A program made the position numbers and the translations under genes. From Gammaproteobacteria bacterium (GTDB lineage Bacteria > Pseudomonadota > Gammaproteobacteria > DSM-19610), in the NCBI GenBank assembly GCA_030618475.1, contig JAUXDG010000110.1, forward strand, positions 1-8,229: a DNA stretch of 8,229 nucleotides. Reading direction: 5' to 3'. The notes under the pieces are model-generated. The model saw only the letters and a program-made list of their open reading frames with translations. It searched no databases and was not told where the DNA came from. Shown here in pieces: positions 1 through 5,755 of this stretch (positions are counted from its first letter, which is position 1; each line of letters begins with the position of its first letter).

Positions 1-32
1 CAGCGCCATGTAGTTTTCTACGATACCTTGCC

Positions 33-60
33 CGGCACGGTACGGAACTGTACGGAGCCG
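33..60. terminator. Imperfect hairpin downstream of the molybdenum hydroxylase gene (possible terminator)
   Basis: CGGC (33-36) pairs with GCCG (57-60) and GTAC (40-43) with GTAC (50-53), around a 6-nt loop. There is one further C-G pair and two mismatches between the two blocks. It lies about 105 bp past the stop of the minus-strand gene that ends at 166. No T-run follows on the minus strand, so it is not a classical intrinsic terminator. The rest of 1-165 shows nothing else recognisable apart from a short AT-rich palindrome (CTAATTATTAG) near 133-143. Confidence 0.2.
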
Positions 61-165
61 CATACACGACGTACCTGGCTAAGGGAGGAGGCAGTGATAA
101 CAGAGTCTGACTGTTCTTCGTCACGGGTCCAACTAATTATTAGAGTAACGGTTTCCATGATCCCG

Positions 166-2631
166 TTAGCCAGTCAATCGAAGTGGCAAGCTACGCAGTC
201 GCTTTCCTGTAGCGGCAAACACCGCGTTGGCGACTGCCGGGGCAATCGGTGGGACACCGGGCTCACCCACGCCTCCGGGTGCTTCGTCGCTATCGATAAT
301 GTAGACTTCAACTGCGGGCATTTCGGCGATAGTTAGAACAGGATAATCCGAAAACGTCGCTTGCTGCACACGACCGTTTTCAACGCGGACCTCCTCGTAC
401 AACGCCGCGGAAAGGCCAAGGGCTATCGCCCCTTCCATTTGTGCACGTATGGTGTCGGGATTGACCGTGGTTCCGCAATCGACGACACACACGACGCGAT
501 GAACATGAATCCTGTTCTCCGCCGTGACCGAGACCTCAGCTACTTGTGCGACCCAACTGCCAAAGGACTGGTACACGGCGATCCCTCGCCCGTGACCGGG
601 CCGCATCGACAGATCCCAGCCGGCTTTTTCAGCCGCAAGGTCCAAGACACCCAGGTGACGCGGTGCATGTGTCAACAAGCGATGGCGGTACTGGTACGGG
701 TCTTCATCGGCCGCATAGGCCAGTTCATCGATGAAACTTTCCACGACAAAGGCATTTTGTCCGGCCCCAACTGAACGCCATGGGCCGATTGGGACCTCGG
801 CTTCCACCATCACATGTTCCTCGCGCCGATTGGCGATTGCATAGGGCACATCGATCATCCCCAGCGCCAACTCGGGCCCCACGATGCGCTGCCACCAGGC
901 AGTGGGATTGCCATCAGCGCCCAGGGCTGCTTTTACTGCGCTGTAGTGTGCCGGGCGATAGAAGTCATGTTGCAGATCATCTTGGCGCGTCCAGACGACC
1001 TGCACGGGTCGATCAATGGTTTTTGCAAGCTGCACGGCCTCGATCACCATGTCCACTTTCAGACGGCGCCCGAAACCGCCACCGCTGAACTGCGTGTGCA
1101 CATGGATCCTGCTTTTCGGCAAGCCAGTTATGCTCGCGGCCGTGTCCCGGGTATCTGTCTGGTCCTGAGTCCCAACCCAGATGTCACACCGCTCGGCATC
1201 TACCCGAGCAATACAGTTCATTGGTTCCAGCGTCGCATGCGCCAGATAACTGGTGCGATAGGCTGCCTCGACGCACTGCTGCGCCGTGGCAAATGCACGC
1301 TTGACACTACCCTTGCGGCGGATAAGTTGGCCTCTGCGTTGGGCCCGTTGTTGCAACTGCGCATGGATCGATGCTGTGCTTAGCGTTGCCAGGTGTCCAG
1401 CCTCCCATTCGATCCGCAAGGATTCACGCCCACACTGGGCCGCATAAAAATCTTCAGCCAGCACCGCCACACCGCTTTCAATTTCCTGCACGGCCTGCAC
1501 GCGTGGCAGCGCCAGCGAGGCACTGGCATCGAAATATTTAACCCGTCCGCTAATGACGGGACTGCGTGTAATACTGGCGACCAGCATGTTTGGTAATCGC
1601 ATGTCGATACCGTAAACGAGTTGGCCGGTAACCATGGCCGGGATATCGAGACGGAGGGCAGGGTGCCCGAGCAGACGCCACTCTTCACGCGGTGTAAGTC
1701 GTACGCGTTTCGGGGGGCTGAGTTGAGCCGCCCGGGCGGCCAACTCAGCGTAGCTCAGTGTGCGTCCGCTCGGCACATGGATGACCGTGCCCTGTTGCGT
1801 GCGACAATCCCTGATGCGCGCTCGCCAGTGACGCGCGGCGGCTCTGACCAGCATGGAACGTGCGCGGGCTCCGGCGCGGCGCAGCTGATTCCACTGCCCA
1901 CGCACCGTGGTTGAGCCCCCCGTGACTTGCGACCCCAATAATGGATTCACATACACCTTGGCCACCGGGGCGAAAGTCGTACGCACCTGGGACAGATTCA
2001 CCCCCAGTTCTTCGGCCACCAGCATGGCCAGTGCAGTGAGTACCCCTTGCCCCAGTTCGGAATGATTGATGGTGATGGTCACTGTATTGTCACGGTGGAT
2101 GCGCAACCACGGATTCAACGCTACCCCCGCGTCCGGCGCCTGGTCCACGAGGGTGAACACTTCGACAAACTGAATCGCTTTATCACTCAGAGCCGCGGCG
2201 CGATGAATGGCACGTCGGATACGTGGATAGGTGCCGCAGCGGCACAGAACTCCGGACATGGTCGAATTGATATCCGCATCCGTGGGTTGGGGATTGTGCT
2301 TGAGCAGTGCGGCGGCCGCCAGTAATTGCCCCGGCTGACAATAACCGCACTGGGGCACCTGTTCCGTAATCCAGGCCTGAATCAGGGGATGCTTTTGTTG
2401 TGCGAGGCCTTCAATAGTCGTTATCCTGCGATCAGCAGATTTAGCCACCGGCACCATACAGGCATGGTTGGCCTCCCCATCGATCAATACCGTGCAGATT
2501 CCGCACTGGCCGACCCCGCACCCGTATTTGGTGCCCTTCAACCCCAGCGTATCGCGTAACACCCACAACAGCGGTGTTTCCGGATCCACTGTGACCGTAT
2601 AAGATCGTTTGTTAACAGTGAGTTGTATCAT
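166..2631 (-). CDS. Single-chain isoquinoline 1-oxidoreductase-type molybdenum hydroxylase ([2Fe-2S] subunit fused to molybdopterin subunit)
   Basis: An 821-aa member of the xanthine oxidase/aldehyde oxidase superfamily, closest in pattern to IorA plus IorB. Residues 1-150 are the small subunit: a plant-type [2Fe-2S] ferredoxin fold with Cys38, Cys43, Cys46 and Cys58, then the second [2Fe-2S] helical domain with CGYC (95-98) and CRC (130-132). From about residue 170 the large subunit follows: SELGQGV (191-197), GGSTTVRG (238-245), LEPMNC (468-473), GGGFGRR (517-523), GPWRSVGAGQNAF (616-628), and GVGE (787-790), whose Glu790 matches the catalytic glutamate of the family. Such enzymes hydroxylate N-heterocycles or oxidise aldehydes using a Mo-dinucleotide cofactor. 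There is no FAD domain, so electrons probably leave by another carrier such as a cytochrome (inference). IorB proteins usually carry a twin-arginine signal; here the small subunit sits in that place and no signal is visible, suggesting a cytoplasmic enzyme. The ATG at 2631 is chosen because the ferredoxin fold begins there; an upstream in-frame ATG at 2715 would add 28 residues unlike the family and deepen the overlap with the NTPase. The substrate cannot be told from sequence. Confidence 0.9.
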   Translation of the reverse strand: MIQLTVNKRSYTVTVDPETPLLWVLRDTLGLKGTKYGCGVGQCGICTVLIDGEANHACMVPVAKSADRRITTIEGLAQQKHPLIQAWITEQVPQCGYCQPGQLLAAAALLKHNPQPTDADINSTMSGVLCRCGTYPRIRRAIHRAAALSDKAIQFVEVFTLVDQAPDAGVALNPWLRIHRDNTVTITINHSELGQGVLTALAMLVAEELGVNLSQVRTTFAPVAKVYVNPLLGSQVTGGSTTVRGQWNQLRRAGARARSMLVRAAARHWRARIRDCRTQQGTVIHVPSGRTLSYAELAARAAQLSPPKRVRLTPREEWRLLGHPALRLDIPAMVTGQLVYGIDMRLPNMLVASITRSPVISGRVKYFDASASLALPRVQAVQEIESGVAVLAEDFYAAQCGRESLRIEWEAGHLATLSTASIHAQLQQRAQRRGQLIRRKGSVKRAFATAQQCVEAAYRTSYLAHATLEPMNCIARVDAERCDIWVGTQDQTDTRDTAASITGLPKSRIHVHTQFSGGGFGRRLKVDMVIEAVQLAKTIDRPVQVVWTRQDDLQHDFYRPAHYSAVKAALGADGNPTAWWQRIVGPELALGMIDVPYAIANRREEHVMVEAEVPIGPWRSVGAGQNAFVVESFIDELAYAADEDPYQYRHRLLTHAPRHLGVLDLAAEKAGWDLSMRPGHGRGIAVYQSFGSWVAQVAEVSVTAENRIHVHRVVCVVDCGTTVNPDTIRAQMEGAIALGLSAALYEEVRVENGRVQQATFSDYPVLTIAEMPAVEVYIIDSDEAPGGVGEPGVPPIAPAVANAVFAATGKRLRSLPLRLTG

Positions 2632-3172
2632 CTTGAGGCGATGTCGACAGCCAGGCAACGACGCGCTCCGGCATGGTGTCACGGTTGGCTTGAGTGACCT
2701 CCCACAACACAACATCCGGCCGCGCTTTTACTTCCACAATAAATCCCCCACCTTTGCGTGAGATGGTCGCAACCATGAACCTGCCGGTGTCCATCAACAC
2801 GCGCATTGCCTTGACGAAACGTGCCGACAGGCATTCCATTTTGCCGATCTCATCCACCAGGTAAACATCGTGTTTTTCATCTGGACGCAGGGTCTCCACG
2901 GCCAGGCGATCAATGATCGCGACGTCGACGCCATATTTACCCACCCTGTGTGTGTGCGGGAGGTCCAGGTGCGCAATTACGCCCCTCTCGCCACCGAAGC
3001 CGACCAGGCGGAACCCCTTGCGTTCACCTCGCTCCCGTATCTCCTCCGTGTAGAAGCCGGCAAGTGATTGTGCCGCCAACATGTCGGCAACAGTTCGTAT
3101 CACCGTCGTCTTGCCGACACCCGGCATGCCAGTGATGAGTAGAATATGGGCGTTACGGGCTGATTCCGGCAC
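2612..3172 (-). CDS. THEP1-type nucleoside-triphosphatase
   Basis: A 186-aa P-loop NTPase of the THEP1/NTPCR family (NTPase_1), at the family's usual length. Walker A is GMPGVGKT (15-22). Walker B is VYLVDEIGKME (103-113), with the DEIGKME signature of the family. FYTEEIRERGERKGF (40-54) and VGKYGVDV (77-84) match conserved family segments, as does the late TQANRD (160-165). Characterised relatives hydrolyse ATP, GTP and other NTPs slowly; the biological role is unsettled. The start is a GTG at 3172; an in-frame stop lies at 3206-3208 and no ATG occurs between it and the Walker A region. The ribosome binding site is weak (GGTG about 10 nt upstream). Its last codons overlap the start of the molybdenum hydroxylase gene by 20 bp, so translational coupling is likely. 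That pairing suggests a role in cofactor or nucleotide handling for the hydroxylase, but this is inference. The protein is predicted cytosolic, with no signal or membrane segment. Confidence 0.9.
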   Translation of the reverse strand: MPESARNAHILLITGMPGVGKTTVIRTVADMLAAQSLAGFYTEEIRERGERKGFRLVGFGGERGVIAHLDLPHTHRVGKYGVDVAIIDRLAVETLRPDEKHDVYLVDEIGKMECLSARFVKAMRVLMDTGRFMVATISRKGGGFIVEVKARPDVVLWEVTQANRDTMPERVVAWLSTSPQDDTTHC

Positions 3173-3502
3173 GGTGGTTACACCAGCCGGCAGGAGGGGA
3201 AGCGTTCAGTAGTAACCGGGCGCCTCGTCCTTACCAGGGAGCACCGCTGTTGCTGATCGCCGGCACGTGGCGAGTGCATGGTTATATCCATGAGACCGAG
3301 GTTGCTGTACATTTTATCGTTTATCAGATACCCCTTTAGTCATTTCCTTGGCGGTCCAGAGCCAGCGCCACGGCGATAACTAGATAGAATTGCTGCGGGA
3401 CACCCAGGACCTCCGCTCGATGCGGAATCGAAAATCTGATTCTAACGAAAAACCGGGGAACTGGGCAGCGTCCTGACCATGCGGTCTTCGCTCGAAGGCC
3501 CG
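3173..3502. other. Non-coding gap between the kinase-RNase Z gene and the NTPase gene
   Basis: This 330-bp stretch has no convincing gene. Small hairpins are visible: TCGCC/GGCGA (3257-3273), GAATC/GATTC (3425-3442), GACC/GGTC (3475-3486) and CTTCG/CGAAG with a 2-nt loop (3486-3497). The last sits just past the stop of the minus-strand gene ending at 3503. A T5 run on the minus strand (A5 at 3448-3452) lies more than 20 nt beyond these hairpins, so a standard intrinsic terminator is not supported. An AT-richer patch near 3309-3337 could hold a minus-strand promoter for the NTPase gene (TAAAAT on that strand), but no matching -35 box is clear. Confidence 0.4.
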
Positions 3503-5455
3503 TCATGAATTAGCCGGTGTCGGTAACACGACTCTCGAGCACGCAGCGGCAACTTCCGTATACAGCGGTTCGACATTCCCGCTATAACGCCGCGAGAAGT
3601 GAAAGGGGATCAGCTGTTCGACATCGGCGGTTGTAGCGATTTCACCGCAGGCGCGGGTGGTCAGGTGGCCGGTGCGCTGTGCCTGGTCAACGTCGGCCAC
3701 GGCAAAGGGTGCTTCACAAAAAAATGTGTGACTGCCCTGCGCGAGCCACACCAGCCGCCGGCGGTTATCGGGACTGTCGGCAAGGTCTGTGGCGTACACT
3801 AGTTTTTTGCCGGCTTTCATGACGGTGAGCTCATCACCCAGTCGCCCCGCCAGTTCTGTCGTGCCATCGGGCAGTTCTATCGAAGCCGCGCGATCCCCTT
3901 CGAGAAGATGACGTTTGAGCGTCCCTAACCAGGGGCCGGATGGCCAGCCGTGCGCATTGAGGCGTTCCTTGCGAATGCCGATCTGCACGGGTGGCTCAAA
4001 TGCAAAGGCCAGTACCGGGGTGCCGTGATCCAGGGTGGCGGCGCGCACCCGGAACGCCAGTTCATCCAGCAACACGCCATCCACGGCCGTGCTTTCGGCC
4101 TGTGGTTCAGGGGCCGCGTGTCCTGCCTGCAGGCGGAAGCGGAGCAGCCGCTCACCATGCAGTTCAGCCACCTCGAACTGTGGTCCCCCTTCGCCGATGC
4201 GATCCCAGTGCACACCGTTGATTAGACCCTGGATATTAGCCGCCAGACCGGGCGGTCCGTACAGCCGGCAGAGTGGCAAGTACCCAATGCGTGAACGCAG
4301 CAGCCATAAAAAGCCACCGATGTGATCGATGTGCGCGTGGCTGATGAACACGTCAGTCACTTGATGCGCGATGCGTGCAGACAGGCGCTCCGGTATTCCC
4401 AAATCAAACAGCAAGCTACGCCGCTGATGACGCAGCCGCAGATGCAGCAAAGGATCACCATCGACGCCGTTGACCAGCACGGCGTCCGCCACGCCCATGC
4501 GTACCAGCGGCCGTGGACCCCCCACTGCTTCGTGCGCCTGATACGGCATCACGTCCGGCGGCGGCAGGTAAGTCAGTGTTGCCGACGCGAACGGCCTGGC
4601 GGTATTCAGGTAACCCTCGGCGGTGCGCAGGGCATTACGGATTAACAGCGTGTCTATGCTTCCCCGCCAGTGCGGTGCTTTTATTCGCAGTGCACTGTCG
4701 TCCAGTGCCAGTGCTTCTCCCATGACAACCGTGCGTCCGGCGTCAAGCAAAGCGATTTGCCGGCCGGTCCAGGCCTTCTGCACGTCAAGTGGCGGCGGTG
4801 TGCCGATGAGTTGTGTCTGAGCAAGATCGATGGTGCGTTCTTCGGCATCGCCCAGCCAGGCATCCCACAGTCGCGTACGCTCGCGCGCCCGCGGTCGCTT
4901 GCCGGGCCGGTGTGCCTCTGGTGCAGCGCGCACCCAAAGCACTTCGGCCTGCAAGGCTCGCAGCTCGGCAAGCAAAGGCGGGGTCCCGCCCTCACGCACC
5001 AGCGCCAGCACCAGATCTGCTGCTGGCGCCTCCCTCAGGGCAAACAGAAGCTCGGCGGCTGCGACACCACGAACCACACCCGGCCCGTCTATCAGTAAGG
5101 TACCCGCTGTCACACGCCGCATCAGACGTCGCACGGCCTCCACCAATGGCAGACGGAAGCGCCCGGCATCCAGCGTGCACAGGGCTTCATAAGCGGTGAG
5201 TTGCCAGTCGCCGTCTTGCCAGTGACCGAGACAGACCGCGCCGGGCACGCCGAAACGGGGTGAGCCCGGATCGGCGCCAATGCACCAGCAGTTGTGCCCC
5301 TGCGCATGCAACGTACGCGCCAGTCCACTGGCGTAGGTCGATTTGCCAATGCCGGGCTGGCCGAATAACAGCACGCGCCGGTCTGTGCTGAGGGCGCGCT
5401 CGATGATTTCAGCGGGTGGCCAGGGGTGTAAGGGTTGATTAATAAGACGAGTCAT
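3503..5455 (-). CDS. Fusion of Clp1/Grc3-like polynucleotide 5'-kinase and RNase Z-type endonuclease
   Basis: A 650-aa two-domain protein. The N-terminal half resembles Clp1/Grc3/Nol9 kinases, which transfer phosphate from ATP to RNA or DNA 5'-OH ends: P-loop GQPGIGKST (32-40), the Clp1 segment GADPGSPRFGVPG (60-72), Walker B-like LLIDGPG (120-126), an Arg-rich lid-like segment (RPRARERTRLWDAWL, 187-201), and a small C-terminal Clp1-type beta domain around WTGRQIALLDAG (229-240). The C-terminal half, from about 310, is a metallo-beta-lactamase of the RNase Z type: HAHIDH (373-378), His477 in LDHGTP, Asp557 in YATD, GHLTT (596-600) and HFSRRY (619-624). These supply the usual zinc ligands and catalytic Asp/His. 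Between His477 and Asp557 lies a segment like the substrate-binding arm region of RNase Z, including a Gly-Pro (507-508). RNase Z cuts the 3' trailer from tRNA precursors. Separate kinases and nucleases of these families are known; I do not recall this fusion being described. The ATG at 5455 has only a weak upstream GAAG. No signal peptide is visible; the protein should be cytosolic. Substrate and in vivo role are unknown. Confidence 0.85.
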   Translation of the reverse strand: MTRLINQPLHPWPPAEIIERALSTDRRVLLFGQPGIGKSTYASGLARTLHAQGHNCWCIGADPGSPRFGVPGAVCLGHWQDGDWQLTAYEALCTLDAGRFRLPLVEAVRRLMRRVTAGTLLIDGPGVVRGVAAAELLFALREAPAADLVLALVREGGTPPLLAELRALQAEVLWVRAAPEAHRPGKRPRARERTRLWDAWLGDAEERTIDLAQTQLIGTPPPLDVQKAWTGRQIALLDAGRTVVMGEALALDDSALRIKAPHWRGSIDTLLIRNALRTAEGYLNTARPFASATLTYLPPPDVMPYQAHEAVGGPRPLVRMGVADAVLVNGVDGDPLLHLRLRHQRRSLLFDLGIPERLSARIAHQVTDVFISHAHIDHIGGFLWLLRSRIGYLPLCRLYGPPGLAANIQGLINGVHWDRIGEGGPQFEVAELHGERLLRFRLQAGHAAPEPQAESTAVDGVLLDELAFRVRAATLDHGTPVLAFAFEPPVQIGIRKERLNAHGWPSGPWLGTLKRHLLEGDRAASIELPDGTTELAGRLGDELTVMKAGKKLVYATDLADSPDNRRRLVWLAQGSHTFFCEAPFAVADVDQAQRTGHLTTRACGEIATTADVEQLIPFHFSRRYSGNVEPLYTEVAAACSRVVLPTPANS

Positions 5456-5478
5456 AGCAGCTTCACAGTATCACTATT

Positions 5479-5484
5479 ATCATA
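5479..5484 (-). promoter_or_regulatory. Possible -10 box for the kinase-RNase Z gene
   Basis: On the minus strand this reads TATGAT, one mismatch from the sigma-70 -10 consensus, 23 bp upstream of the ATG at 5455. It sits at the left edge of the palindromic element. The best -35 candidate is ATGACG inside the element, with a long 19-bp spacer, so support is weak. Confidence 0.25.
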
Positions 5485-5701
5485 GGGAACCTCTTAATGT
5501 ATTCGTCATTGCACCCAGAGGGCATAAACGAGGAACGACAATACCCCGCAGGATACCCTGCGGTAACGAAGCAATCTCCAAGCGCTTGATATTCCTTTGA
5601 TGAGATTGCTTCGTTACGCTCGCGCCCTGAAGGATGGCGCAGACATCCTGAGGAAGTGCCCTTGGGGTGCAATGACGGGAAACATGAATCAGAGGTTCCC
5701 T
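5484..5701. repeat. 218-bp nested inverted-repeat (MITE-like) element between divergent genes
   Basis: The element is bounded by perfect 11-bp terminal inverted repeats, AGGGAACCTCT (5484-5494) and AGAGGTTCCCT (5691-5701). Inside these come CGTCATTGCACCC (5504-5516) and its complement GGGTGCAATGACG (5665-5677), and further in GTAACGAAGCAATCTC (5563-5578) and GAGATTGCTTCGTTAC (5602-5617). The stretches joining the arms are only partly complementary and carry side hairpins: CCGCAGG/CCTGCGG (5546-5563) on the left and GCGCC/GGCGC (5622-5640) on the right. The centre holds the perfect palindrome CAAGCGCTTG (5579-5588). The whole could fold into one long branched stem. The CGTCATTGC...GAAGCAATCTC pattern resembles a dispersed palindromic repeat I recall from many bacterial genomes, here with about 46 bp inserted in each arm. 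No transposase and no clear target duplication are visible, so mobility is inference. Confidence 0.8.
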
Positions 5702-5702
5702 C

Positions 5703-5708
5703 TATAAT
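5703..5708 (+). promoter_or_regulatory. Consensus -10 box upstream of the ClpC-like gene
   Basis: TATAAT, a perfect sigma-70 -10 hexamer, lies 47 bp upstream of the ATG at 5756 and one base outside the right end of the palindromic element. The expected -35 position falls inside the element and shows no good match to TTGACA, and there is no TG extension. No convincing heat-shock (sigma-32) box was seen either, although Clp genes are often heat-induced. Confidence 0.35.
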
Positions 5709-5755
5709 TGTTATAGCAACTGCATCCAGGTGAGAAAAGTCACAGGTAACCGGCC

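Noticed and set aside
40..56. Direct repeat of GTACGGA
   Set aside because: Only two 7-bp copies occur; they are better explained as part of the hairpin at 33-60, and there is no array.
28..336. 102-codon plus-strand frame at the left edge
   Set aside because: It overlaps the 3' end of the molybdenum hydroxylase gene and has no family resemblance or ribosome binding site.
814..1383. 189-codon open frame opposite the molybdenum hydroxylase
   Set aside because: It is antisense to a well-matched gene, shows no family motifs and is explained by GC-rich codon structure.
2632..2715. Upstream in-frame ATG extending the molybdenum hydroxylase by 28 residues
   Set aside because: The extra residues (MLCCGRSLKP...) resemble nothing at the start of [2Fe-2S] subunits and would deepen the overlap with the NTPase gene to 104 bp.
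3278..3379. 33-codon plus-strand frame in the 330-bp gap (MVISMRPRLLYILSF...)
   Set aside because: It lacks a ribosome binding site, and its length is expected by chance.
5463..5672. 69-codon open frame on the minus strand within the palindromic element
   Set aside because: Its sequence is made of the inverted-repeat arms, with no protein-like pattern.
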